Positions 8,611 to 17,005 of a stretch of 57,103 nt of DNA are shown here, piece by piece (the stretch's first letter is position 1; each line of letters begins with the position of its first letter). A model generated the notes under the pieces. That model did no database searches. It saw only the letters and a program-made list of their open reading frames with translations, and was not told where the DNA came from. The DNA is from Paenibacillus pasadenensis (lineage in GTDB: Bacteria > Bacillota > Bacilli > Paenibacillales > Paenibacillaceae). The stretch covers positions 1 to 57,103 of the forward strand of contig NZ_JAMBOT010000018.1 of assembly GCF_023715725.1 (NCBI RefSeq), read 5' to 3'. A program made the translations under genes and the position numbers.

Positions 8611-8650
8611 CAAGGAAGTGGGACAATTACCTAATTTCAGGGAGGAAACA
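8611..8650 (+). promoter_or_regulatory. Possible CsrA binding sites in the hag leader
   Basis: Two GGA-containing clusters lie in the leader: CAAGGAAGTGGGA (8611-8623) and CAGGGAGGAAAC (8639-8649). The second covers the Shine-Dalgarno sequence, matching the arrangement by which CsrA blocks hag translation in B. subtilis. Called by motif and context only. Confidence 0.5.
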
Positions 8651-8654
8651 AATC

Positions 8655-9422
8655 ATGATTATCAATCACAATATTTCCGCAGTTAACACGCACCGCAACA
8701 TGGGTCTGAACCAAACGGCTTCAAGCAAAAACATGGAGAAGCTGTCCTCCGGCCTGCGTATTAACCGCGCTGCTGATGACGCTGCTGGCCTGTCCATCTC
8801 CGAGAACATGCGCGGTCAAATCCGTGGTCTTGAGCAAGCTCAACGTAATACTCAAGACGGTATCTCTTTTGTACAAACGGCTGAGGGCGCGCTGAACGAA
8901 GTGTCCGCAATGCTGACTCGCATGAAAGAATTGAAAGTACAAAAGGATAACGGTACGTACACAACGACCGATACGAACAATATTGGTGAAGAGATGACGG
9001 CTCTTTCTTCCCAAATCAGCAACATTCTCACGAACACAACTTTCAACGGAAAAGCAATTACTGCTGGAGCTGGCATCGTAACTGACGACAAAGGTACACT
9101 GATCACCATCGGCTCGATTTCCACAACGTCGTTCGGCTCGTTAACTTCCGCGTCCACACTTACTAACATCAACGATGCAATCTCTGCTGTAGCAACAGAG
9201 CGTGGTAAGCTTGGTGCAGTCCAGAACCGTCTGGAATACACTTCCAATAACCTTGGTACTACTACAGAAAACCTGACTGCATCCGAGTCCCGTATCCGTG
9301 ATACGGATATGGCGAAGGAAATGGTTGCTCTTACGAAAAACAATATCCTTCTGCAAGCTTCCCAGTCGATGCTGGCTCAAGCGAACTCGGCTCCTCAAGG
9401 CGTTCTGTCGCTGCTCCGTTAA
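8655..9422 (+). CDS. hag: Flagellin Hag
   Basis: This is the major filament subunit, exported by the flagellar type III system. The protein is short (255 residues) and consists nearly only of the D0/D1 helical core: MIINHNISAVNTHRN and SSGLRINRAADDAAGLSIS at the N terminus, TRMKELKVQKDNGTYT in the middle, and the C-terminal helix ending QGVLSLLR. The stretch at about residues 138-180 is rich in Ser and Thr and would be the surface-exposed part, a likely target of the neighbouring glycosyltransferases. GGAGG lies upstream at good distance. Confidence 0.98.
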   Translation: MIINHNISAVNTHRNMGLNQTASSKNMEKLSSGLRINRAADDAAGLSISENMRGQIRGLEQAQRNTQDGISFVQTAEGALNEVSAMLTRMKELKVQKDNGTYTTTDTNNIGEEMTALSSQISNILTNTTFNGKAITAGAGIVTDDKGTLITIGSISTTSFGSLTSASTLTNINDAISAVATERGKLGAVQNRLEYTSNNLGTTTENLTASESRIRDTDMAKEMVALTKNNILLQASQSMLAQANSAPQGVLSLLR

Positions 9423-9440
9423 TTTATTCCGTTTCAATTT

Positions 9441-9473
9441 AAAGAACCTTAGACTTGTCTAAGGTTCTTTATT
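9441..9473 (+). terminator. Terminator after hag
   Basis: A 13-bp perfect stem AAAGAACCTTAGA/TCTAAGGTTCTTT with a short loop (9441-9470), followed by ATT. It should end the highly expressed hag transcript. Confidence 0.85.
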
Positions 9474-9494
9474 CATTTAAAGAGGTGTATTGTA

Positions 9495-10556
9495 TTGAAA
9501 GATCTTTCACTCGTCATGATTGTGCGAAATGAGGAAAAAAAGCTAGGACGCTGTTTAAAAAGCGTTGCTGGCTTGGTGCAGGAAATTATAATTGTAGATA
9601 CGGGTTCAAGCGATCGTACAAAAGAAATAGCTACGGCATTCGAAGCAAAGGTATTTGATTTTGTTTGGACTAATGATTTTTCTGAGGCGAGAAATTATGC
9701 ATTATCCAAATCGACATCAAAGTGGAATTTGATTTTGGATGCAGACAACTACGTTACTCATATCGATATGGAAGAATTAAAGGAGTTCTTAACTAGCTCT
9801 AAAAAAATAGGGAAAATTAAAATAATTGATGAAGTCATTCAAAATGAACAGCTCGTAGAATCAGAGGGGTGGTATTCTCGATTATTGCCTGCCGAAGTCA
9901 ACTACACGGGGAGAATTCATGAACAAGTAAATTCAGATTATGACAGGATAAACGTTCCTATTGTTGTTAGGCATGACGGATATTTAGAGACGGATAAGTC
10001 AAATCGTAACATGCCTTTGCTCATACAGGCACTGGAAGAGCAACCAACACATCCTTATTATAATTATCAATTAGGACGAGAGTATTACGGGATAAAAGAA
10101 TTCAAGGCAGCCTGTAACTGTTTTGAAAAATCATATGCTAATATAACCGGATTTGAAGCGTATGCTCCAAATGTTATCGTACAATATATCTATGCTTTAA
10201 TAGGCCAGAAGAACCTCTCTCGTGCGATGGAAATAATTAATCAGTCTCATGAGTTTGTGGGGCAGTTTTCCGATTATCATTTTGTGTGCGGTATTTTCTA
10301 CTTGGAATACATAATGGACAACCCTTCTGATAGAGTGCACTTACTATATAAAATAGAAGAGTCGTATTTAAAAGCAATAGAAGTCGGAGAAAGCGACTTG
10401 TATGAGACGGTTAAAGGGACAGGCTCAGATGCTGCTTATTATAACTTAGGGGTTTTTTATGAAACAACTGGTAAAACAAATGAAGCTATTAAGGCTTATC
10501 AAAGGGCAGTTAGCTTAGGAAGCGAGTCGGCAAGTATTAGATTAAAAAGTCTGTAA
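9495..10556 (+). CDS. GT2 family glycosyltransferase with C-terminal TPR (probable flagellin glycosyltransferase)
   Basis: The N-terminal third is a compact GT-A fold: LSLVMIVRNEEKKLGRCLKSV, EIIIVDTGSSDRTKEIA, and the metal-binding LDADNY motif. The C-terminal half (about residues 175-350) has TPR-like helices, e.g. AAYYNLGVFYETTGKTNEAIKAYQRAVSLG. This is the same layout as SunS-type protein glycosyltransferases. The TTG start follows AGAGGTG (9481-9487). It sits directly between hag and flaG-fliD, which points to O-glycosylation of flagellin, but the acceptor is inferred. It is markedly more AT-rich than the flg genes. Confidence 0.85.
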   Translation: MKDLSLVMIVRNEEKKLGRCLKSVAGLVQEIIIVDTGSSDRTKEIATAFEAKVFDFVWTNDFSEARNYALSKSTSKWNLILDADNYVTHIDMEELKEFLTSSKKIGKIKIIDEVIQNEQLVESEGWYSRLLPAEVNYTGRIHEQVNSDYDRINVPIVVRHDGYLETDKSNRNMPLLIQALEEQPTHPYYNYQLGREYYGIKEFKAACNCFEKSYANITGFEAYAPNVIVQYIYALIGQKNLSRAMEIINQSHEFVGQFSDYHFVCGIFYLEYIMDNPSDRVHLLYKIEESYLKAIEVGESDLYETVKGTGSDAAYYNLGVFYETTGKTNEAIKAYQRAVSLGSESASIRLKSL

Positions 10557-10572
10557 CAATTTAATCTGGACT

Positions 10573-10599
10573 TATGAGAGATAGAAGAATAACCGATAA
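10573..10599 (+). promoter_or_regulatory. Possible SigD-type promoter for flaG-fliD-fliS-fliT
   Basis: ACCGATAA (10592-10599) matches the SigD -10 at seven of eight bases. TATG at the expected -35 (10573-10576) matches TAAA only at two. The location, 38 bp before flaG, fits. Confidence 0.42.
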
Positions 10600-10636
10600 A
10601 ATAATTAACTGAAATCAAAAGACAAGGGTGATGTCT

Positions 10637-11008
10637 ATGAACTTATCGTCCATTAACAGCAATGCTGTACCTCCACTATCGTCTGGTTCGGGTACCGTAA
10701 GCTCTGGAATAAATCGATCCTTAGTAATAAATACGACAGAGGCTCTTAGACTAGCTGAGTTACGTGGAGCAAAGCCAACAATAGCGGACGAGCAAAAAAT
10801 TAAGGCAGTTGACCGAGCTATCAAGGCTATGGAAGGTCCTCATACTTCAGTAGAATTCTCCGTGCATAAGGAAACCAATTCCATCATGATTAAAGTCATT
10901 AATAAGGAAACAAATGAAGTTATTCGGGAGGTTCCACCCGAAAAAACGCTAGATGTGGCGGCACAACTCATGGAAATAGCAGGATTGTTAATTGATCATC
11001 GGATTTAA
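10637..11008 (+). CDS. flaG: FlaG family flagellar protein
   Basis: FlaG proteins influence filament length and sit upstream of fliD. The 123-residue product ends with the conserved FlaG domain: VEFSVHKETNSIMIKVINKETNEVIREVPPEKTLDVAAQLMEIAGLLID. The N-terminal half is Ser-rich and disordered. Three starts are possible within nine bases (10628, 10631, 10637); ATG 10637 has the best spacing to AAGGGTG (10624-10630). It heads flaG-fliD-fliS-fliT. Confidence 0.9.
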   Translation: MNLSSINSNAVPPLSSGSGTVSSGINRSLVINTTEALRLAELRGAKPTIADEQKIKAVDRAIKAMEGPHTSVEFSVHKETNSIMIKVINKETNEVIREVPPEKTLDVAAQLMEIAGLLIDHRI

Positions 11009-11025
11009 ATTAAGGGGGAAACATA

Positions 11026-12549
11026 ATGAGCAACCTTCGCATATCTGGTTTTAATTCAGGCCTTGATATCGATAGTATGGTTAAGCAATTAATGAAAGCT
11101 GAAAATGCGAAATTAGATAAGCTTAAAGCAAGCAAAGCAACAATAACGTGGCAGCAAGAACAGTATAGAGACATCAGCACTTCTTTAATTGACTTCCGCA
11201 ATAACAAACTAGCAAAATATAATAATTTAAGTTCATTGAGCGCCAAGACATCAGAGGTTACCGGGAACTTAAATGCAGTTTCGGTGACCTCTACGACAAG
11301 CGCGGCAACCGGTTCCTTAAGCGTAACCATAGAGAGCCTCGCTAAAACAACAAACTCATTGTATCAATTAAGTCCGGGATCAGGTTCCCCTTTAACATCC
11401 TACGATAATACTACATTAATGAAAGACTTAAATCTTGACTTTGACAGTAAGGATGGTAATGGAAATTATACACTTACTATTAATTCAAACGGTACTTCAG
11501 AAACGATAACTTTCGACGATAGCTCCACTTTAGGGGATGTTCTTGGAAGCATTAATAGCAATAAAAAACTTAATGTAACGGCTATGGTAGGCAAAGACGG
11601 CTTACTTTCCATTCGAAGCAATTCCACTGGACTAAACGATATTTCAGTCGGTGGAGCCTTTAATATGACGGAGAAAGCTGAATCAACATCTGGTGGCGAT
11701 GCATTATACACGGTTAATGGAATTGCAATGACTTCTTCAAGCAATTATATTAGTGTAAACGGATATAATTTGCAGTTAAAAGAAGTAACTTCAACTAACA
11801 ATCCAGCTACGATTACATCAAAAATGGATACGAGTTCTATTTTAAATACAATAAAGTCTTTTGTATCGGATTATAATTCGATTCTAGATCAAGTCAATGG
11901 AAAACTCAATGAAGATCGGTATCGTTCCTTTAAGCCACTGACAGAAGAACAAAAACAAGATATGAAAGAAAACGAAATTACCCTCTGGGAAAATAAGGCG
12001 AAGAGCGGACTGTTAAAAAACGAGCCTATTCTCAGTTCAATGATTTCCGATTTGCGGATGTCAGTTCTTTCTACTGTGGATACAGGGTCCTCCGATATAT
12101 TAAACCTCCAATCACTTGGAATCGTTACAGGTAGTTGGAATCAGCATGGTAAGCTTATTATTGAAGACGAAGAGAAGTTAAAGGCGGCTATTGAGAAAAA
12201 CCCGGATGCTGTCGTTGCTCTGTTTAATAAGAAGACATCGACGTCTAAAGAGGACCTGGCTCCTACGAGTCCAAACTCCGGATTATTTACTAAGTTAAGC
12301 AGCACGTTGATGACGACTTTACAATCTCTATCTCAAAAAGCTGGTACATCAGCTTTCAGTTCAGATAAAAATGCTGCGTTTATGGCCAATTCTATGTTAG
12401 GGGAGCAGCTAAGAGATTTAGACAAGCGAATTGATAGTATGAATAGTTATTTATTTAATAAAGAAAATCAGTATTACAAACAATTTACTGCAATGGAAAC
12501 AGCGATAAACAGATATAGCTCACAGTCATCCGCTTTTTCTAGCAATTAA
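11026..12549 (+). CDS. fliD: Flagellar filament capping protein FliD
   Basis: FliD (HAP2) forms the cap under which flagellin subunits fold at the filament tip. The 507-residue protein starts RISGFNSGLDIDSMVKQLMKAENAKLDKLKASKATITWQQEQYRD, the standard N-terminal domain. The C-terminal helix contains the family pattern MLGEQLRDLDKRIDSMNSYLFNKENQYYKQFTAMETAINRYSSQSS. AAGGGGG lies before the ATG, 17 bp after flaG. The codon use is AT-rich like the surrounding island. Confidence 0.97.
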   Translation: MSNLRISGFNSGLDIDSMVKQLMKAENAKLDKLKASKATITWQQEQYRDISTSLIDFRNNKLAKYNNLSSLSAKTSEVTGNLNAVSVTSTTSAATGSLSVTIESLAKTTNSLYQLSPGSGSPLTSYDNTTLMKDLNLDFDSKDGNGNYTLTINSNGTSETITFDDSSTLGDVLGSINSNKKLNVTAMVGKDGLLSIRSNSTGLNDISVGGAFNMTEKAESTSGGDALYTVNGIAMTSSSNYISVNGYNLQLKEVTSTNNPATITSKMDTSSILNTIKSFVSDYNSILDQVNGKLNEDRYRSFKPLTEEQKQDMKENEITLWENKAKSGLLKNEPILSSMISDLRMSVLSTVDTGSSDILNLQSLGIVTGSWNQHGKLIIEDEEKLKAAIEKNPDAVVALFNKKTSTSKEDLAPTSPNSGLFTKLSSTLMTTLQSLSQKAGTSAFSSDKNAAFMANSMLGEQLRDLDKRIDSMNSYLFNKENQYYKQFTAMETAINRYSSQSSAFSSN

Positions 12550-12565
12550 TAAGGAGTGACCTGAA

Positions 12566-12952
12566 ATGATTCAGTCCCCCTACCAAAAATATCAGCAGTT
12601 GTCTGCTCAAACGGCCACACCATTACAATTAGTTATTATGCTTTATGATGGGGCAATTCGATTTGTTAAGCAAGGTATAACTGGACTTGAGCATAACAAC
12701 TATGAAGCAGCTAATAACAACTTTTGTAAAGCAGAGTCCATTTTACATGAGTTAGTAGCATCATTAAACTTTGAGTTTCCTGTTGCGAAGCAATTGCTAA
12801 CTATTTACGAATATATGTTACATCAGTTAATACAGGCTAACGTATACAAACAAGTAGGGAATGCTCAAGAGGTAGTGGAGCATTTAGTGGAATTAAGACA
12901 GTCTTGGAAACAGCTTTCCGGTGGCAGCGCAGCTATCCAGCAGCAGGCATAG
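12566..12952 (+). CDS. fliS: Flagellin export chaperone FliS
   Basis: FliS binds the flagellin C terminus in the cytosol and prevents early polymerization. The 128-residue protein shows YQKYQQLSAQTATPLQLVIMLYDGAIRFVKQGI, the typical N-terminal helix pair, and LELRQSWKQL-like C-terminal segments. TAAGGAGTGA precedes the ATG, 16 bp after fliD. Confidence 0.96.
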   Translation: MIQSPYQKYQQLSAQTATPLQLVIMLYDGAIRFVKQGITGLEHNNYEAANNNFCKAESILHELVASLNFEFPVAKQLLTIYEYMLHQLIQANVYKQVGNAQEVVEHLVELRQSWKQLSGGSAAIQQQA

Positions 12953-12957
12953 TTACC

Positions 12958-13275
12958 ATGACATTACTCGAATTAGAAGTATATACAACTGCGCTTATCT
13001 CAAGGATAAAGACGGTTGCTCCTGAGGAACTGGAGTATTTAATTGAATTAAGGGAGTCTGTGTTAGCTTCTTTTAATTCTTCGCAACTGACAAGCGACGA
13101 TATGCAAATCGTTAGAGTGCTTCAATCCTATGATGCAACCTTGCTGTCACGGATGAGAGAGTTGAAGGAAGAGGCAGCAGCTGCGTTGTTGAAAATACAA
13201 CAATCCAAAGTTCAAAAAAATGCATACAGTTCGACTGGAGCTTTAGGCAGCTATTTTATTGATAAAAGAAATTAA
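12958..13275 (+). CDS. fliT: FliT-like flagellar protein
   Basis: This is a small (105 residues) helical protein beginning 5 bp after the fliS stop, the position of fliT in Bacillus. Residues 1-40 (MTLLELEVYTTALISRIKTVAPEELEYLIELRESVLASF) and 70-90 (LLSRMRELKEEAAAALLKIQQSK) are amphipathic helices. FliT is a chaperone for FliD in enterics and its sequence is poorly conserved, so the name rests largely on position and size. An upstream in-frame ATG (12904) lies inside fliS and lacks a ribosome site. Confidence 0.7.
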   Translation: MTLLELEVYTTALISRIKTVAPEELEYLIELRESVLASFNSSQLTSDDMQIVRVLQSYDATLLSRMRELKEEAAAALLKIQQSKVQKNAYSSTGALGSYFIDKRN

Positions 13276-13305
13276 AAAAAGTCCGGCAAATGCCGGACTT
13301 TTTTT
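13274..13305. terminator. Bidirectional terminator between fliT and the convergent glycosyltransferase gene
   Basis: A-run, GTCCGGC-AAAT-GCCGGAC stem, T-run. The sequence is symmetric and can stop transcription from both sides; it overlaps the stop codon region of the minus-strand gene. Confidence 0.9.
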
Positions 13306-15241
13306 AATTCATGATTGCAGCGAAAAAAGGGATTTTTCTTGCAGCTGAAAACTCTTGGAGTAACCGCTTTTGCATAGATTTTCGAAGCAGTGGATTCTGA
13401 CAATGCTTAAGATATAGAACATAAAGATGGATTGTTTGCGGTGAAGTTTTTAATGCAGTATCTATGAACTCTAAGCCTTCTTCCGTAAAACCATTATTCA
13501 AATGGTAAATTCCGAGGTTCTCTAAACTAACTGGACTTAGCAAGTTCTGCTCCAAAAGCAGAGTATAGAAATTCAAGGCTAATTCTGTATTTTTTTGCTC
13601 AAAAAAATGATTAGCTATTAAATTTAAAATTTCTGGACTCGAGCAGCGTTTGAGAATTTCATCAAAAAGTTCAAACTCCTGAACTTGATAATAGACTTTT
13701 AATAATTCAAAAACGAGTATCGGTGAATGCTCATAAAGTTGACTTTCAAGGCCGTCATTTTTTAAAAAAGAGATAATTTGTTTGTAAGCTTCTCTAGATG
13801 AATCAACAAATTTCAATTCTACTTTTAATTCCCATAGATATGAAGCGGCGGCATGGGTGACTAGGGCAAGCTGGTTGTCTACCTCTCCTGCAAAACTAGC
13901 AGCTGTCTCGTGGTACCTATTCTTGTCTTTAACTAAGAAAAAGTAAAAGAGTTTATCTTCTTGTGAAAGGGCCTTCTCGTTGTTTATAGAAAGTCGTTCA
14001 AAATAAAATTGAGTTAAATTCTGATCATACACTGCAAGAGATGATCGGAAAAGAATGTATTGATGACGATTATTAGTTGAATCATAAATTCGATCCAACA
14101 AGGATGTAATAGAAGCGACATCGTCGAACCGCAGAAGTATCTTTAAAAGCGAGCGAAGCGCGCTGTAATCATGAAGATCTTGTTTCAACAAATTTGTAAG
14201 GTAGTACACAGCTTTTTCCCAATTTTCCTGCGATTCAAAAATGGATACTAATTTGCGCATGGGGATAGTAGAAGCAAAGTCAGCGCTCTCAATCCAAAAT
14301 TTTACGGAATCAGTTGCTTTTATAGAAGCAGTAGCAATCGCTTCCTCATAGCCCTCTCTAGCCTCGTTTGTAAAGCCTAAGTAGTGCAGCATGTTTGCTT
14401 TTAAAAAGCGATACTCCGGATAATCCTTCCAATATAAAAGTTTAGATTCGATTATTTCCCAAGCATCGTAGAAGCGATGCTGGTTGAGATAACCCAGTGT
14501 CAGAGATATTAAGCAATGAGAGTACCAGGAAGAGCTGAGAGGCTGGTTTTGTTTTTTAATAGCCCGTTCGTAATAATAAATAGCTTTTTTGGAGTCGCCC
14601 GCAACGGAGCATTCATTGCCTAAAGTATAGTAGTCATAAGCACTAAAGCCGGTATTCTTCTTTAATTGAGTAAATAATTCAGCATTTCGTTCTAATTTTG
14701 ATTTTTGTTCTACCCTATCCTTTAGGTATCCTGTATGAAAAATCGAGATTGGCGCTAAGGAAGAAGTCAATTCACCTTGATTGGAGTGAAGCTGTTCGTG
14801 AATTGGGCGCTGAAAGTGAATCCCCTGAAAATTCGGAAATAATCGAGGAACTTCACCACTTGTAATCATGCCTTGTTCTAAAGATTTACCTACAAAGTTA
14901 ATTACGTTAATTGAAAAGACATGCAATGGAGAGGGCTCTACCGTTTCAAGAAATGAGCGGAGCCTCGCTCCTTCTTCCGGTGCAAAATATTCATCTGCGT
15001 CCAGAACAAGAATCCATTTTCCAGAGGCATTTCGAATGGATTCATTACGAGCTGCTGAAAAATCCTTAATCCATTCAAATTCTAGAAAATGCGATGTATA
15101 CGAAAGTGCAATTTCTTTAGTTCGATCAGTAGAACCGGTATCTAAAATTATAATTTCATCAACAACATTTTTAACGCTTTCTAAGCACCTCTCAAGAACT
15201 TCCTGTTCGTTTTTAACAATCATACAGAGAGAAAGTAACAT
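13304..15241 (-). CDS. Large GT2 glycosyltransferase with long TPR tail
   Basis: The 645-residue protein has the same N-terminal GT-A domain as the gene after hag (LSLCMIVKNEQEVLERCLESV, EIIILDTGSTDRTKEIA, LDADEYFAPEEG). It is followed by about 400 residues of TPR-like helical repeats (for instance YDYYTLGNECSVAGDSKKAIYYYERAI and LALNFYTLLLEQNLLSPVSLENLGIYHLNNG). AGGAGA precedes the ATG. It is transcribed against the flagellar operon and divergently from the CDP-sugar operon. A role in glycosylating flagellin or another surface protein is likely; the donor sugar is unknown. Confidence 0.82.
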   Translation of the reverse strand: MLLSLCMIVKNEQEVLERCLESVKNVVDEIIILDTGSTDRTKEIALSYTSHFLEFEWIKDFSAARNESIRNASGKWILVLDADEYFAPEEGARLRSFLETVEPSPLHVFSINVINFVGKSLEQGMITSGEVPRLFPNFQGIHFQRPIHEQLHSNQGELTSSLAPISIFHTGYLKDRVEQKSKLERNAELFTQLKKNTGFSAYDYYTLGNECSVAGDSKKAIYYYERAIKKQNQPLSSSWYSHCLISLTLGYLNQHRFYDAWEIIESKLLYWKDYPEYRFLKANMLHYLGFTNEAREGYEEAIATASIKATDSVKFWIESADFASTIPMRKLVSIFESQENWEKAVYYLTNLLKQDLHDYSALRSLLKILLRFDDVASITSLLDRIYDSTNNRHQYILFRSSLAVYDQNLTQFYFERLSINNEKALSQEDKLFYFFLVKDKNRYHETAASFAGEVDNQLALVTHAAASYLWELKVELKFVDSSREAYKQIISFLKNDGLESQLYEHSPILVFELLKVYYQVQEFELFDEILKRCSSPEILNLIANHFFEQKNTELALNFYTLLLEQNLLSPVSLENLGIYHLNNGFTEEGLEFIDTALKTSPQTIHLYVLYLKHCQNPLLRKSMQKRLLQEFSAARKIPFFAAIMN

Positions 15242-15276
15242 GTCTGGTCTCCTAAGTGAAAATATTCTTATTCTAT

Positions 15277-15303
15277 ATATCGGGTTTTGATTGGAATTTC
15301 AAT
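15277..15303 (-). promoter_or_regulatory. Possible SigD-type -10 for the minus-strand glycosyltransferase
   Basis: On the minus strand CCCGATAT (15284 down to 15277) is identical to the hag -10. No good TAAA occurs 15-16 bases upstream, so the call is tentative. Confidence 0.35.
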
Positions 15304-15411
15304 AGAAAGGAACCTGAGCGGTTTATTGAAAACGGTTGAACTGATTTCTAAGTTGGCTTCTTATTTAACGGGTGGCATTAAGGGTTAATTAAAAGCTTTA
15401 ATGAAAACTAC

Positions 15412-15438
15412 TAACTTTTATTTTCGATTTGTCGATAA
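15412..15438 (+). promoter_or_regulatory. Possible SigD-type promoter of the CDP-sugar operon
   Basis: TAAC (15412-15415), 15-base spacer, GTCGATAA (15431-15438): three of four and seven of eight matches to the SigD consensus, at the correct spacing, 53 bp before the operon. Confidence 0.5.
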
Positions 15439-15490
15439 TTTAGAGAGATAAGAGAAGGAGTAACTACCCTCATCACAGGAGGAGAAAGCC

Positions 15491-16273
15491 TTGAAAGTCG
15501 TTATTTTAGCAGGTGGAAGAGGGACAAGAATCAGCGAGGAGTCTTATTTAAGACCAAAGCCAATGGTGGAGATAGGAGATGCTCCAATTCTATGGCATAT
15601 TATGAAGACCTATTCTTATTATGGATATAATGATTTCATTATCTGCCTGGGTTACAAGGGCTATGTTATTAAAGAATATTTTGCGAATTATTATCGGCAT
15701 ATGTCTGAAGCCGTAACGTATGATTTTACATCTGGAAATGCCGTAGAAATTCATCAAAATCGAGTAGAGCCTTGGAAAGTCACGCTAGTCGAAACGGGTT
15801 TAGATACCATGACAGGCAGCCGTATAAAACGAATCCAGCCATACGTAGGAAATGAGCCGTTTATGCTCACTTACGGTGATGGATTATCAAATATAAATAT
15901 TGAGAATCTGGTTAGTTCTCACAAAAAGAATAGGCGCTTGGCCACCATTACAGCTGTTCAACCAGAGGGAAGATTCGGAAGACTTGAATTAGACGGTGAA
16001 CGGGTCAGAGGATTTACCGAAAAAGTGAGAGGAGATGGGGGATGGATAAATGGTGGCTACATGGTATTTGAACCCCAAGTGTTCAATTACTTTCTTGATT
16101 CCGATTTTTCCATCCTTGAGCAGGAGCCTTTACAAAATTTAGCTATTGATGGTGAATTAAACGTTTACAAGCATGAAGGCTTTTGGCAACCAATGGATAC
16201 ATTGCGTGAAAAGAATAATCTCGAGGAAATGTGGAAAAAAAGTCAAGCTCCCTGGAAGGTTTGGGAAAACTAA
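15491..16273 (+). CDS. rfbF: Glucose-1-phosphate cytidylyltransferase
   Basis: The enzyme makes CDP-glucose from CTP and glucose 1-phosphate, the first step of CDP-deoxysugar synthesis. The 260-residue protein has the nucleotidyltransferase opening KVVILAGGRGTRISEES and RPKPMVEIGDAPILWHIMK typical of RfbF, and YGDGLSNINI with the metal-binding aspartate. The TTG start follows AGGAGGAG closely. It is the first gene of a six-gene run; the partner dehydratase RfbG is the last gene (20385). Confidence 0.95.
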   Translation: MKVVILAGGRGTRISEESYLRPKPMVEIGDAPILWHIMKTYSYYGYNDFIICLGYKGYVIKEYFANYYRHMSEAVTYDFTSGNAVEIHQNRVEPWKVTLVETGLDTMTGSRIKRIQPYVGNEPFMLTYGDGLSNINIENLVSSHKKNRRLATITAVQPEGRFGRLELDGERVRGFTEKVRGDGGWINGGYMVFEPQVFNYFLDSDFSILEQEPLQNLAIDGELNVYKHEGFWQPMDTLREKNNLEEMWKKSQAPWKVWEN

Positions 16274-16309
16274 TTTCCAGGGACAATTACTCTTTTTTAG
16301 GAGCTAACT

Positions 16310-17002
16310 ATGTTTAAATCGACTCTTAATATAAACGATTTAAAAACGTATGTCATGCGACAGATCAATAATTTTTTTCCTGATGATAGATTGAGTTTAA
16401 CTGACCCGCTTTTAATGAAATCATTTAATCAAGCCATGGAACGATCGGAATATTGTTTTAGACATGTCGCATTAAAAACTTATCATGACAAAGACACTAC
16501 ATTCTTTTCCCATCTGCACTCGGATCAATATTCAGTTTTTTTATGGTTTCTGTCTAATTCTGTGTGGAGGGAATTCCAAGATGCGGAATTGGCTTCGAAA
16601 ATGTTCTATCTCAACAAAGTGCTGAACGGATTTATTTGCATGTATGATGCTGAGATGCCCAATATATTCCTTGTTTTGCATGGGGGAGGCATTGTATTAG
16701 GAAAAGCGTCCTACAGTGATTTTTTTGTATGTTGCCAAGGTTGTACGGTAGGAGCGGTACATGGTGTGTACCCCTCTCTAGGAAAAGGAGTTGCTATGGC
16801 ACCTCAATCTACAATAGTAGGTAATTGTATTATAGGAGACCATTCAACCATTGGAAATCAGGCTCTTTTGCGTAATAAAAATTTAAAAAGCAAATCTCTG
16901 TACTATCGTGATATAGATACTGGGCATCATTTAATATTGCAAAGAAACGATTCATCATGGGCGCAAACTTTTTTCAATGTGCCTATCCCTTTTGAGGTTT
17001 GA
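16310..17002 (+). CDS. Hexapeptide-repeat (left-handed beta-helix) acyltransferase, serine acetyltransferase-like
   Basis: The 230-residue protein has a helical N-terminal half and a C-terminal run of hexapeptide turns (HGGGIVLGKASYSDF, CCQGCTVGAVHGVYPSLGKGVAMAPQSTIVGNCIIGDHSTIGNQALL), resembling CysE. Between cytidylyltransferase and reductase genes it more likely acetylates a sugar than serine. The histidine in AVHGV is a candidate catalytic residue. The substrate is not known; the start ATG has a GGAG site upstream. Confidence 0.75.
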   Translation: MFKSTLNINDLKTYVMRQINNFFPDDRLSLTDPLLMKSFNQAMERSEYCFRHVALKTYHDKDTTFFSHLHSDQYSVFLWFLSNSVWREFQDAELASKMFYLNKVLNGFICMYDAEMPNIFLVLHGGGIVLGKASYSDFFVCCQGCTVGAVHGVYPSLGKGVAMAPQSTIVGNCIIGDHSTIGNQALLRNKNLKSKSLYYRDIDTGHHLILQRNDSSWAQTFFNVPIPFEV

Positions 17003-17005
17003 TGA

